A stretch of 64,000 bases of DNA from Luscinia megarhynchos. Its lineage: Eukaryota; Chordata; Aves; Passeriformes; Turdidae. The stretch spans positions 63,035,352 through 63,099,351 of the forward strand of contig JAPFBE010000003.1 of NCBI GenBank assembly GCA_034336665.1, written 5' to 3'. The notes beneath the pieces are model-generated. The model worked only from the letters and a program-made list of their open reading frames with translations. It was not told where the DNA came from and searched no databases. How positions within the stretch are numbered: the first letter of the stretch is position 1; each line of letters begins with the position of its first letter. The position numbers and the translations under genes were made by a program. Positions 35,441-48,353 of the stretch are shown here, one piece after another.

Positions 35441-38400
35441 TATAGAAACATAAACCTCAGCTTTCTAAACTGATCACATTTAACTAGAAAGCTGATACAT
35501 TTTTATCACTACTGTGATATTCCTGGCTGCTGCCAAGAAGACCTGGGGAAGAGGATCGACATCAATTGGTGTATTTTATAAAATAACCAAATGGTGCATG
35601 AGTGTGTTCAAGAAGAAATTATTACTGAAACCAAAGGGAGAACAGCAAGGACAGAGCTGATCTTGGCATTTGCTTGGGTCACTGTCCTGGAAGCCCATGG
35701 TACCTCAGCTCTGCCTTGCAGTCTTAGCAGGGCTGCTGGGAGAAGACACCCAGCCTGTTCTGCTGGTGTGGACTGGAGCACCAGACCTGAGGCACAGGCT
35801 TCTCTCTGAGCAACAGGTGGGGATGAATCTTCACAGGGATAAAGTTTTGCTGTTCCCACAGTATTTAGGTGTGAGGCAGAAGGGCCACCAGATCTAAAGA
35901 TGGAAGGGTTGGACTTGCCACTCAGATTTCTGACTGAATGGCTGCTAAGTGAAGGGGTTTTTTCACCTATACAAATGAAGTATTTCATCTGGTAATTTTC
36001 CTGTTTTCTTTTCAGCTGAGAAGATGGAGAGGCCTATCCCAAGCTGTGAGCTGCACTCAGGACAGAGGTAATGGAGGCAGCAGAGGACCTGTCCTTTGAG
36101 TACAGGGGCAAGTCTCTCCTGATGAAGTAGGCAGGTGTCCTCAGAGCAAGGTGGAGAAGGGCTGGAGGGAGCAGATCTGCTCTACAGTCTCTCCATGGGG
36201 TCTTGGGAGCTGGATGTGTGACCAGGTCTTCCCACTTCTGTGTCCAGGAGCTTCGAGGTCCTTTGAAACCACTGGATGCAGCAATTTATGATTAGAAATG
36301 GTGCACTTGGACAGTTTCTACAACAGAGAGTACAAGGAGAATCAAGAAACTGGGATGATCATGCCAAAGTGCTACAGACAACCAGGAAAAGACCATGAAG
36401 GATTTCCCCATAATTTGGTTCTTCTGAGGAACATTGTCTCAGACATTTCTAAGGGAGAAGACCTTTAAGAACTGAGCCTGTCTTTCAAGAGTCATTCTCT
36501 GAACATCATTCATAAATTCCTATTAAAAGTTTATGAGGCTGCCAGGCTACAAACAAGGACACCAAAACACTAAGGAAAAAATTATTATAATAAAATAAAT
36601 GTCCTCTTCTGACTCTTGCCCACTTCTGACTTTCTGATCTTTCAAGGTCAACTGCAGATCCAAAGAATGATCTCATGTCCTGCCTCTACAGCCTGGCACT
36701 GCTGTCAGGACACCTCTCAGAGCCAAGGCTCAACAGAGCTTCAGCCCCATGCTCTGCCCCAACAAAACTTGCCCTTACCCAGCTAAAGGTGCGTGGCTGG
36801 CCAGGAACAGGATGCACCCAGACAGCTCAATTTTCATCCCTTTTCGACTTTCTCTGTGACTCCTGGAATGTGTTTGCACATGGTGGAAAAAATGCAAAGA
36901 GGAGGGAGAAGCAGCCAGGAACATCACCCTCCCTGCTGGTGCTCAGCTCTGGGGTTGGTAGCATGTGCCAGCACTGGTAGCAAAAAAGTTGGAGGACACT
37001 CTGATGCCTGGAGCAGGTGAAGCACCGAGAGATTAAATGAATTTTTTGGCGTAATCCTTTATTTTCTTTAATTAAAAAAGAAAAATGTATGATCTGCACA
37101 AACTCGGTTAACACAAGCTTGCAGCAAGAGGTGAAATCTGTTTTGATCAGAAAACTGGCTTGCAATGACTACAAAATATTTCACAAACTTTCAAACCCAT
37201 CTTTTCCTCCCCTTTTTCATTAATGGACATCTTTTATCCTGTCCGAAGCAACAGCAACAAGACTAATTAGTTTAACAAGTACAACAAATGGTTTTATTGA
37301 CAAAAAAGAACCCTTTGAAATATACATTACATTCACAGAGGATTAAATTACACCCTATTATCCATTTTCCATAAAATAAAGATTACTTTGATAAATCACA
37401 ACTAATGTTATCTTTGGCTGATAAGAACTGAGTACTTATTTGTGTGGCTTCTATAAATAGTGTGTTCTGATTTTTTTTCCTCCCTAAAATAGTCAATGAT
37501 ACTGTCTGCCAGGCATTTTCCTGCAATTTGACAATGCCACATCTGTGAACCAGGCAGCAAGTGAAAGCTTCATTGTCTGAACATGAAACATTCAAGAGTC
37601 TCTTTCTTTTCCATCAGCCCCTCTGCAGTAATCTATCAAACACCTTTCAGCCATACCTTGCTTCATCCAGGTTTCCTTACTGCTAAAGAAGGTAGTCAAA
37701 ACAAACTCCTTTTGTTAAGAGCAAAGCCTTTGTGGTTCCCCTTTCCGTTGTACGCAAAGTCAGCGTGACAACTGTAGTCTGAGGGGGTTGTACCCTCATT
37801 TAGGCCTTAATGCACACAAGATATGGACAATGATGCACAGAAGTGTGCATTTTCAGGTGAAAAGAGCTCCTTTGTGCTTTGCCTTTCCTTAGCTTTGCAC
37901 CAGAGGACTCTGCAGATTGCTGGAGATCTACCAGCACCATCTCAGTGTGGATAAACAGTTGGTCGAGGACCAAGCCAGAAGCAATGCCTTGTGTTTACTT
38001 CAGACCTGCATCAGCTCTGCACAAAGTGGCTCTTTACTAAAGGATGGAGACAGTGAGGACATTGGAAAACGACCTTTGTGTGCCAAGAGGTTCACCCACC
38101 TTTTGAGCATTGGGTAACTACGTACACCAGGCACGGACATCCCCACTGGATCACAGCTTGGCCTCCTCGCTTAGCACAGCAGCAGCACACGAGCACCTTT
38201 AAAAAATTCCAAGGAGTCTGATTCTGAAAAACTGAAGCTGATTTCCTACTATGCAGTGGACCATCAGAGAGATCTGCCTTGCCACATGAACGGCATTGCC
38301 TCTCCTACTCATCAGGACAAATATTCAAGTTCACATTATATTCATTTCCCATTTTTTGAAATTCTTTCAAGAAACACATTTGCTCTGAGTTCAACTACTG

Positions 38401-41400
38401 CTTTGTATGCACTGGCTGACTCAAAGCATCTCATTTTACTCTAAGTATTCAAGGGTTAGAATTTGTGTAGCAGTTTCTGGATTGGCTTGAAATAAGGTTT
38501 GCAAAGTTCTTAAGACTGGTAGGGAAAAGATGTAGCAGTTCTGGAAATCTTTAACAAGTAAATTCAATATGTGAGTTGAGTGATACAATTTTTGAAAATT
38601 CTCTGAACTTCTCAAACATAACATCAATTTAACATCCATTTGCAGTATTTAACCCTACCTGGGTCGTTTTGGATAGGTGTCCTGATCATAAGCAAATCTC
38701 TCTTTTTCCCAAATTTTCTCTCAGAAGCAGGTGGCAGTGGATTTCAAATAAACCCACACCCATGTTCCTTTCTGGAGGGTGTGTTTTGCTCATGGAAATA
38801 TGTCTGACCTCTTTGTTTAATTTTCAAAATTTTATAAGCGTCCCACCCCCTGGGTTGCCCACAAAGTGACTCAGCAAGCCAAGCAAAGGGATCAAAGAAC
38901 AGTTACAGTTTTTTAAATGAGTGGAAAAGTTTAGCAGTTCTGAAAGTATTTTCCCTCAACACATATTTCAAAACATTAATAAAAATAATTACAGCTGAGT
39001 CTAACAGATGAAATGCAGGGCTAGAGTCATAAATCTTAGAGAACAGGGAGGAGCACTCTGAAATGCTGCAAAACAGATTATCACCTTTCCAAACCTCTGC
39101 AAGCTTTTCTCTTTTCCTGTAACAGAAAACAAAAAATCACCATGGCTGAGCTGCTGTTTGCTTGCTGTAATTAAAGCAACTTGTATATTGTATTTCCTCA
39201 GTGGTGTGCCCATTTATAAAGCAGGAAGGAGGAAACTGTACACGTAGGAGTGAACACATAGGAACTGCCACCAGTGCAGATGAACCACCTTGGGTCCAAC
39301 CCAAGCCCAACTCTGTATCTTGCTGCTCACTGGATACTCTGTGGGTGATAAAAGTCCGGGGAACCTGATTCTGTTTCAGGGACTCGTATTGGAATCAAAG
39401 ATAAGGTCCTGATGTAACAAATAGAGGAAGACTCAGACCTCAGAGGTCTCAGGGCCAAACTCCTCCTCGCTTGTTCCTTCTGCCTCCTGTATTTTGCAAA
39501 GATTTATGCACAGCTGCTGAATTCAAAAGAGAAGAAACAGACCTGCCCCATCTCATACTGCAACACAACAGTCAGAGGGCTGGGTGCTCGCCAGGAAGAT
39601 GGAGTATATTGATTCCAAACTCCTTTGGCCCAGAACCCAGCTCTCCCACTTCCCAGGAAAGTGCTCTTTGTACCAGACAACACATCTGTTCCCAGAGTAG
39701 GGCTGTCAGGGTGTCACACACAGGGAGTGCTGCCTACTATGGGCAAACCTCTCTCTTTTCCCACCTTCCCCAGAGCGGGGAGTTGCTCTCTCCAGGAAAA
39801 GCCACGTCCCTCCAGGAAAAGGTGATAAGGACCAACAGCAGAAGGGCTGACTGACTCAGTCCAGCCATGCTCTTCAAGCATGGGATGCTCAAGTTAGAGC
39901 TGAAGTAACTGGTCTGAAAATGGGCCAGGTAACACCACCCATAATGATTTCATTTACTAAAATGCTTATGGATCCTCTAGCTACTCAGGGGACTGCAGCT
40001 TCAAGGTTCCGAGTGTGGAAAACCTGGGAATTGCTAAAATAAAAGGGTCAGAAATGCCAAGATGGAAAAGGCAGGTCATAATCTTATCACATTTCCCTTC
40101 CTATTCACAGGAAGGCAAGTAAGAGAAAGTAACAAAATGGGAGTCAGTAAGTCAAATATTTTTATTGATGTCCTTTTTTATTTGTGACTATTGGTCATTA
40201 ACTTTAATTGCACAGATCAAAATTAGCGACTGACTTTAATTTTCCTAAATTACAACTTCCATAGCTTTTGCACTTTTACCAAGAGAAGATAAAATCATGA
40301 GTAAGTCTCTACATGGAATCAAAGATAGGAAGCAACTTCTTATTAATCCTCATGCAAGCTACTGATTACTGGAGACTGAGGTTGAGTGTTATTTCAGGAA
40401 AAAGTTCACTCTTATGAGTAAGCTAATTTATAGTTCTTTCACAGCTGATGTAATTTCCATATATTAGATAATAATTACAGGCATATTAAGCAATATTAAC
40501 ATTATTAAACAACATTGAACAGCCGCCTGAATGTATACTATAGCAAGGCAAAATCTGAGCAATATAAAGAGCCTTACCTGGTAATTTTCCATTAGAGCTT
40601 TTCTAAGCTTCTACAATTTTTTGTCTTACAGGTCTAGAGATTTTAAACAAAATAAATCTAACATTCCTATTTAGAGAAAGATCTGTGCCTGGCCCAAGAA
40701 CTGCAGGGACACTTACACTTTCCATACCAACAAATTACTCCCATTTGGAAAAGGAGCTATTGCTTTATTGTGGCATTACCACAGAAGCTGCTTTCTGAGT
40801 GCACTGAATGCATCCTATGCAATGAGTCTTCCAAGAGGCTAAAATGTATTGCTGCTGCTCTTTATGTCTTGCTCTTTTGCAAGCATACACTAAGCTGCAG
40901 ACTTGGCTGCCACCAAGTATGCATTTTATATGTGGACTATTACTACTAATAAAAGTAAAATAAGTTATTCAATATGAATGACTGCTCCTCTCCCCCTTGA
41001 TGTACATAAAATAAGCCACATATAATGTGAGAGTAAACTCAGGCGACTGTAATAACTGTGGCACTCCTACAGTAACAAAGAGAAGAAAAAAAGTCAAATG
41101 CTTCCACAAAACAGTTTGCTTAAATTATCCTCTAAAAACAAATGAACAAAAAAACCTGGTCACAAATCCATTACTGACTTTTTATTTCCTAAAGATTTCT
41201 CTTTAACAATACTTTCCTAAAAAATAATCATGTTTAAGGAATTTGCAGATAATTATCACAAGACCCAGTGGAGAACAAATATCCTACTTATTTATTTTCC
41301 TCTTTTCCTGGAATTAGAAGTGCCCTGAATCATAACTCTGTACTATCAGGGCTTCTACACAGGGAAGCTTCAGCTTGCACCAGAGGAAAGAAAATGAAAG

Positions 41401-41774
41401 CTTCACTTATGGCTTTCTATGCATCAGCCTGGGACATCTACCCACCCCAGCTCTCCCACATAAATCCCAAGTCATGTAAACCATGAAAATCTCTTGGTGG
41501 GTGGATTATGAACTGAGTAAACACTTGCACTAGAGCAGATGGACTTTTTCCGTACATAAAAACAAAACAAAAATCATGTACATATGAGGGAGGAATGGCC
41601 ATACTGCTGACCAAGCAACTTTCCTAACCTATACTGGTCCCATCCTGAGGATGATCAGCAAGTTTCAACTGATACAAGGATTCCTACTGAAAACAATTGC
41701 ACTAAACCCAAAATCCTTCCAGTAAAACAGAATTATAAAAATAATTTAAAGCATTAAGTTCCAGGTTATATACA
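35441..41774. other. Intergenic DNA between CR1 and the COG6 3' end
   Basis: No recognisable gene. AT-rich unique sequence dominates from 37,000 to 37,400 and from 40,100 to 41,700. Several minus-strand AATAAA motifs could make part of this an extended COG6 3' UTR. A 127-codon plus-strand frame (39,471-39,854) has no recognisable motif. Confidence 0.6.
37293..37298 (-). terminator. Candidate distal polyadenylation signal (AATAAA, minus strand)
   Basis: Minus-strand reading 'gtcaataaaaccatttgttg' then 'tacttg': an AATAAA followed within 10-20 bases by a T/G-rich downstream element, which is the classical layout. It lies about 5.1 kb past the COG6 stop. It could end an extended COG6 3' UTR or a separate noncoding transcript. 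Confidence 0.3.
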
Positions 41775-42385
41775 AGCGTGTAGTTCAAACATTTATTTTT
41801 CTGACAGAAAATACCAGATAATAGATTGCCAAAAAAACACACAGATTTTGCCTCAAAGATTTCATCAACAGGATTTGCAAAAGAGCATCAAGTACTCTGA
41901 AATGATTTATGAGCTGAAAAAGTGATGCATGAGTCATTCAAAGTGTATCAGTTGTATTAAAATTTCAGTTATCAGTGTTTACTGATGGCAGGCTGAGAAA
42001 AAGAATAAGAGAACAGACAATAGAGCAAATAAAAATATTGGTGAGGTCATAAGAGACACTGGTTAAACCTGTAGTTGAAAGGATTATGTACAGCAAGGAA
42101 AAAAGCTTTTCTCCTTTTTCAAAGAGATTGCACATTGTCAAGGTCCACTTCCATCAGAGAAATACATTAAAATAATTTTCAATCTATATTCTATTTTCTG
42201 GCTTATTGAAAGTATTCAAAGACACAGGAAAGACTAGACTTCTGCCAAGCAGATTAAAGAAAACTGCATTCCTACATATTTTAACTATACAGTTACACAT
42301 CCAAATTCAAAGCAGAAAAATAATTCAATGCAAATATTCAAGAAATACAGAATTATGGATTCTGATAAATCTGGGGGACACAAGA
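41775..42385 (-). other. COG6: Probable COG6 3' UTR (minimum extent, end uncertain)
   Basis: This is sequence immediately after the COG6 stop codon on the minus strand. The first AATAAA reading on that strand is at 41,792-41,797, about 590 bases after the stop. Further minus-strand AATAAA motifs lie at 41,291-41,296, 41,181-41,186, 40,764-40,769, 40,177-40,182, 40,161-40,166 and 37,293-37,298. Which one is used cannot be decided from the sequence, so the left limit given is a guess. No coding potential is seen. Confidence 0.45.
41792..41797 (-). terminator. Candidate COG6 polyadenylation signal (AATAAA)
   Basis: Minus-strand AATAAA, the first after the COG6 stop codon. The sequence just downstream on the minus strand is only moderately T/G-rich. 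It is a plausible proximal site, not a proven one. AATAAA also occurs often by chance in AT-rich DNA. Confidence 0.35.
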
Positions 42386-42533
42386 CTATGAAAGGAGTGC
42401 CTGAACTTGATGAGGAGATCTGTGTAGGATGGTTTCTGGATCCTTGTATTCATTTGAAGGATCCATCACAGCTGCATATAACTCACTGTAAGCTCTGCAG
42501 ACCAGTTCTGTTGACTGTTTTATTATCTGCTCT
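42386..42533 (-). CDS. COG6: COG6 terminal coding exon with stop codon (residues ~609-657)
   Basis: The first base completes the split lysine codon. Then 48 codons run from [15 protein letters not shown] through [14 protein letters not shown] to QVQALLS, followed by TAG at 42,386-42,388. The acceptor is TTTTTAG. The final residues match the human C-terminus in length and in the motif NEYKDPE-ILHRSP-QVQ-LLS. About eight substitutions are present. The 3' UTR continues leftward from here. Confidence 0.97.
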
Positions 42534-43137
42534 CTAAAAACCAAAACAAAATAACATAATTTGCAAATTGTAGAGAATATAACTGTACTACATACAAGGA
42601 ATTAAAGACATACATTAAAAATAAACATTAACTTTTTTTTTAAAAGGCTTTTTTCTATCGTTGTATTGTACACAGATAATCTCACATATATGACCTAATA
42701 ACCAAGACAGGAGCTTCTTTATTTCTACAATCAAGAAAAAACTAATAGAAGGATTTAATTAGCATACTTCAGTTTCCCACCTGCGCTCACTTCTATCTTT
42801 TAAAAGACTGTTAAACTTAGTGATCTACCTTCAAACTCCAGTGTCTTCTCACTGCCCCTTGGAAATACACACTTTTTTTCATCTACTAGCAAATATATTC
42901 TATTTGCTTTATCTTGACAGCAAGATTCCATTATAATTCCATAATCAGACAAAAACTAGTGATAGTGGTCAGAGATTTAACACACAACCTTTTACCAATA
43001 ATGCTATGAAGTCTGTGTCCTGTTATTTTTCTGGAGATAAATGAATAACAATGCACAGACCGAATGCTAAATTTAACTGGAAAGTTTAATATTTTTTGAA
43101 GACAACCTAATAATTTTATTTTACATTGCCTATTGAA

Positions 43138-43339
43138 TCAGTTCACTTTAATCATCATGGTGATGGTGCTTACAGTAGCAGATGAATTTTTATTAGGAGC
43201 AGCAGTTACAACTATTTTACAGCCAAACCCATGCAACGGGAACTCCAGCTGAAGCTGAGGAAACCAAGGTAACCACAAATCCAGATTCAGCCTTGCTGGA
43301 ATATGCAGCAGAGAAACAAAGGCAACAAAACTGCATCCA
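43138..43339 (-). other. Candidate alternative terminal exon of COG6
   Basis: The acceptor is 'gattttag' at 43,340-43,347 on the minus strand. A single leading T would complete the codon left open by the previous COG6 exon, giving 66 residues (containing ARLNLDLWLPWFPQLQLEFP) and a stop at 43,138-43,140. A minus-strand AATAAA lies at 43,115-43,120, just past the stop. The peptide is not recognised. Everything is in frame, but all elements are short and could be coincidental. Confidence 0.2.
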
Positions 43340-44884
43340 CTAAAATCAGGGCTGAATTCACAGACTGTTGTGAATTGACAAGTTAAAGAAAATTCAAAGA
43401 TCAGGTACAATAATCTTTGTCTTTACAGGAACAGAAGCTATGAGAAAGCAGATCAGAAGATCAAACCTGCATTTTAATCTGACACACAGTATCCTGTTCT
43501 TTTATATATAGCATCAACTGCCAGTATTACTAGGTTATTAGAATTACCTGAAAAAAAGACTGTCCTTATAATAGCAAATCTAAACCCACTATTATAAGGG
43601 AAACATATACAAGGTGTTCAGGTAAGACAACTGTCTCTGACCTCAGCCTTGGATCATCAAGGTACTGTAACATGACAATCTTTTATGAAGGCATTGCACA
43701 CTGAATTTGTGGAGATCTAGTGCTCCAAATGAAAAAATAAAAAAAGTTTGTTAAAATATTCACAGGACTGAACAGAATCACATGTGTTGTTCAATCAAAT
43801 AATGTCAGTGTCATTAATCAGTACATTAGGATTTCAGTTGCCATAACAACGTGATACATTTATTACTAACACAAATGGCTGCACTTGCTAAAAATAGTAA
43901 TTCCAGCATTCAGTTTCTGTGATCCAACACGAATGAAAAGAGCTTTTCAAGACCAACCACCATACAAATGCATAGTTTAAGGCTTTTTAAATGAGCAAAG
44001 GAATTTGAAAGACAAGAGCATGCACTGGTAATATTGGAAGGAATGTTCTTCACAGTTGCAAAGCTTAAAATGATATTGCCAATGAGTATATAATACACTG
44101 GTCCCTTATCAAAGCATGTGGTCTGAATCTAAGAACCAAGGACCTCATAGGTTACAGCTCTCAATTATCTGATTTCAGGAAAGATGTATTCAAAATTGAA
44201 AATTCCAACGATTATAGCCAGAGATTAAAGTTACAGCACTGGTTAAATGTTTTGCTCGAATATTGAGAAAATTCAGAATTTTCAAGGCTTTTTTACTATT
44301 GAAAATATTGACTATCAAGACTGATTCTAAAAGCATCTCTGTAAATGGGTATTTTAATTCCAGAAGGATTGTTTGCATTTAAAGCTAGCTGTTTGAAGGC
44401 TAATGGGCTAACTGATTTATTTATTTAGTTTTCATTCTGAGCAGAACCTGACCTACAGCATTAATTATAGCAGTTTAATAAATTTCTGCATGTTAGCTCA
44501 GTTGAAGCAGCTGTAGCAATCATCCTCACACAAAGCTTCCCTCTTACCTCTCAACTATCCACTGCTGGAAGATGATAGGAATTCAGCTCAAAATGTGCTG
44601 AGAGGTTTAAAAAGCCTATCAATGGGATAAGGCTAAGAGTGCCTACATAACCACTTTATCTTGGTTCATCTGACAGAAGGATTAAGTTCAAGTAATTCAC
44701 AGTGCCGGAGTCTTTATGATAGCATAGAGTCTACCTCTTAAAACTGCCTCTGTGTTAGCAATGAAAAGCTGAGGCTTTCAAAATACATTTATTATTATGA
44801 TTTTTAAATAGACCTACATTTAAGAAAATATATCAAGAGCTAAAATAGAGGTTTAATGCCCTGCCACTGAGAAGCAGAAGTTGT

Positions 44885-44962
44885 GATGTTTCAATGACAT
44901 TACTGGTCAAGCTACCCTGCTCTCCCGCAACAGGGTCAGCTCTACCAGCTGAGCTGAGGGAA
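44885..44962 (-). repeat. Decayed tRNA-like element or SINE head
   Basis: On the minus strand, 44,957-44,939 reads 'tcagctcagctggtagagc', very close to the D-arm and RNA polymerase III A box of tRNAs. It is followed by a six-base-pair stem (arms 44,931-44,936 and 44,914-44,919) where the anticodon arm would sit, although its 11-base loop is too long for a working tRNA. The B-box region is only weakly matched (about 44,888-44,900). It is more likely a tRNA-derived SINE remnant or tRNA pseudogene than an active gene. Confidence 0.4.
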
Positions 44963-45097
44963 TGGCAAATCTGGCAGAGAGACATTCAATGCCAGCTGAA
45001 AAACACTAGCATTCCCTGTGCCCAGCCATGCTCCATCTGTATGGCGTGACACTGAAGCCTTTGGATGAGGAGAACCTGAGCAGTGTAGCATGAGAAC

Positions 45098-45154
45098 CTG
45101 GCAGCTGGACTAGCTGACCATTGTAGGTCCCGTCCAACCAAACTGTTCTAGTCA
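45098..45154 (+). mobile_element. CR1 retrotransposon, minimal 3' tail
   Basis: Only about 57 bp: 'gctggactagctgaccattg' then 'taggtcccgtccaacc' and a degenerate 'ctgttctagtc' end. This matches the tail of CR1 subfamilies that end in a TTCTA-type repeat rather than the ATTCTATG octamer (from memory). It lies antisense to COG6. Confidence 0.65.
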
Positions 45155-46030
45155 ATTCCCAACAATAATTATTTTTGCCTTGACACATCATTTTTAATTG
45201 CAAGATGCTGTAATACAATCCCACTGAAGAGAAGCACTAGGAATGAAACTCCAAAAACTGCTGCATTATGCAAAAAGTGCTTGTCTCAGTTTCTGGTATA
45301 TTTGGTCCCTGCACTCTTCACAAAAGTGTGAAAAATAATGTCAAGGAAAGTTTTTGATCAGTGCAACATATAATTCTCTGAGTTTAAGTACTACAGAAAG
45401 TCTTCATGTGGTTCACATTTAATTGGAAAGAAAATCGTGGCACTTTCCCTAGCCTTAGGGTTCAGTTATATTCAAAAACAAGGTAAGAGATAAATAACAA
45501 AGTTCTTACTTCCATACTTCAAAGAAGAAATCTCTAAAAAAATACATTAGGTGAAAAGTAATCTCAGCAAAATATTCAATGAGACAGAATGCCAATATTC
45601 TACAGCAGAAGACAACAAAGGTGAAAATTCTAGAACTGACAAAGTAGTGGGGATGAAAGAAATTTTGAAGAATTATATTTTTCACCTGTCTTTGGAAAGC
45701 TTACAAAATAGTCCTAAACCAATTCATAATCAAGTTGACAAAAAATGCTGACACATCAGAATACATTCAAAATAGATTAATGCAATTGATCTTGATGGCG
45801 TCCCTTAAATCAAGGGTAACTATTCCAGAAAGTTAACAGAACTAGATATTCCTCACTGCTTGTTCAGAAAGAGGAGAGTCAGAACAAAACTGAATTGTGA
45901 CCTGAAGGACAATGCAAATATCATCACAGCTGATAACTTGAATTCTCACCATGATTCACTAAAACCTAATCAAATTCATCATTGTGATCACTATTCAGGC
46001 ATAACAGAAATTCAGAGGCAAGGTACTTAC

Positions 46031-46110
46031 TTCACAGTGGCACTCAGAAGGAAATTCAGCTGGGACATTAACAGACTATCTGGAGCAGACAGATAGCGAT
46101 CAAACTGAGC
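46031..46110 (-). CDS. COG6: COG6 coding exon (residues ~583-608)
   Basis: This 80-bp exon encodes 26 residues, starting [14 protein letters not shown] and ending NFLLSATV, plus the first two bases of a lysine codon. The acceptor is TCACAG and the donor is the consensus GTAAGT. It starts in phase 0. Its last two bases (AA) pair with a single A that opens the final exon. There are four substitutions against remembered human COG6. Confidence 0.96.
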
Positions 46111-46694
46111 CTGTGAGAAAAGAATATGAGATCAACATATTAACACCTTGCTATTACATGAAAATAGGTAAAACCACAATTTCTGAAAACATCTCTGATT
46201 ACATTAAAAGACAGAACTTAATAGTCCAAAACAAATTATTGGCTTCAGCACCTCCGCCACCAAAATTTTGTTCCTAACTCTGAGGAATATGAGTGGAGGG
46301 CAAATAATGAGAATCCAGCTTCTATAATTACCCATCTAAGCCTCCTATGCAGCTGGTGCAGGTACTTATACATCACTGAAGATCACACTGAGTCTATTCA
46401 ATGCAGAGGGAATATAAGACAGCTTCAGAGCTATCTACCATCTACTCTGCCCAAATTAGACATGTTGCTTGATTATTTTTGCATGTTTCTTTTCACTTTC
46501 TGGCAGGGAGTCACTGCTTAGCTGGGGAAAATAAAGAGCAAATCATCCACTTCAGGCTTCTTGAACTGCTTCTAAGCCTACTTCTCTTTCTCACAGAATG
46601 TAGTGATAAGAAGAGCAGTGCTTTGATTCTAAGAAAAAACATTCCTCCCGTCTTCAACAGTCAATCAGAAAAATTGTGGCTGCCCCATTCCAGG

Positions 46695-46828
46695 CAGTGT
46701 TCATGGCCAGGCTGGATGGGGTTTTGAGCAACCTGGTCTAATGAAAAGTACCCCTGGCCCCTGGCAGGAAGGTTGGAACAAGATGGTCCTTAAGGTCTGT
46801 TCCAACCTAAACCATTCTCTGACTGTGC
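46695..46828 (+). mobile_element. CR1 retrotransposon, short 3' end fragment
   Basis: Plus-orientation CR1 tail. It has 'ggctggatggggttttgagc' followed by an 'aacctggtcta' segment, then 'ggaaggttggaac', 'gtccttaaggtctgttccaa' and a decayed terminal octamer repeat 'ccattctctgactgtg'. It lies antisense to COG6 in an intron. Confidence 0.88.
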
Positions 46829-48353
46829 AGTCAACGGGTGACTACTGAGAAGATGAAACCAGGTCTGCTCACAGGTGAAAACACAAGGAATATTGAACAT
46901 ACATTACACTAAGAAGTATTTTAATTAGATAGCGAGAGGAAAAATTCTCATCAGGAATGTCATCAAACATTGAATATATTATTCAAAAAACCTGTATAAT
47001 CTCCATCCTTGGAATTACTCACTAAGACAAGGCCCTAAGTAAGTTTATCTAATGATAGCAACCTTCCTGTTCATTCATTCACTGAAAGAATATTCTCGAG
47101 GCGGTAGGTCCTAAAATCCACATCCATCCATTATTTAAAACATAGGCAAAAATGAGTAATGAAGTCACAGTTCTTACATATTAATTTTTTGGGGGTTTCT
47201 GTCCTTGTTTGGAAAGCAAGGGAGCTTTTGCTGAGAGGGGTATAGACTTAACAAGCACCACACTTGCAAGTATGTATGAACAACTTAAAAGGCTGGGACC
47301 TGGAAAATTTAAACCCTGGTTTAAAAGCTGAGAAGGCAATAGATTAGGTTGATAGATGGGATTTATGTGGGTTTGATTTCAGCACACTTGATTCCATTCT
47401 GGTTAAAGTGTGTTCACTGAAGCAGATGTTAAGTAATGAACAAAATGAAACAGCTGGATTTTTCTCTTAAGTATTCAAGGGAAATTATTATGTACCACTA
47501 TAGGTAACAGTGTTACAGACTTTAAATTTGTTATTAGTCTACAAGACCATGATAAATAAAAGATATTTTAAATTCATAAGTTTTAATAAGAATGCATGCT
47601 GATCTTAGTAAACCATTGAGTGCTCTGTGCCAGAGCTCTGTTCACCCAATCAGCTTGGGAATTGCTGGTTTAAATCCTGAACAGAAAAAAATGCGTTACA
47701 CTGTCGTAAGTGGGATGTATTCAACATACAAGTTTTTTAAAAAACCTTTTAAAATCCCCTTTTTTCCATGGGTGTGTACATACACTGCTGTATGAGCAGG
47801 CCTTTACAGTTAAACTTTTAGAATAAACTTGGCTAAGCAAGAAGAGTGAGAGATTATATATTATTGCCTACTGAACTGAGATATTGCTATCTCTATGCAA
47901 AATAGAGACTCACACACTCTAAGAAAACATATCAGCTGATAATTTGCTTTAAAATATATTGTAGCTTTCAACTTAAAAAAACCATAACTGTGACATACAC
48001 GCAGAATCTAACTTCTGAGTAAAGCGCTCAACTATTTGCATAAAATCAAAGCCTTAGGACTAAGATTATAAATTATAGCAGAACCTGTATTTCAAAGCAT
48101 AGAGGCAAAAAAAGAAACTTTGGTGATTAAAACTAATTAGAGCTAAGTATTTGCTTTTAGCAATTTAAGATGACTCATGGGACAGCATTCTTGTAAGTAA
48201 AATCTGCTTCTCAAGGCTTAGAAAATAGTATTCTATTACTACCCCTTCAGAAATAATTTATGTATTTATTACTTCAAGTGGTCAAATTACTACAAACGAA
48301 GAAAGTATTCCCAGACATGTAATTCAGATATTCTTAAAGAGTAGGACTGATTA

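Larger units (their letters stand above)
42534..46030 (-). other. COG6 last intron, 3497 bp
   Basis: The intron before the terminal exon. It contains a short CR1 tail (about 45,098-45,154), a decayed tRNA-like element (44,885-44,962) and an open segment that could serve as an alternative terminal exon (43,138-43,339). The remainder is AT-rich with nothing recognised. Confidence 0.75.
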
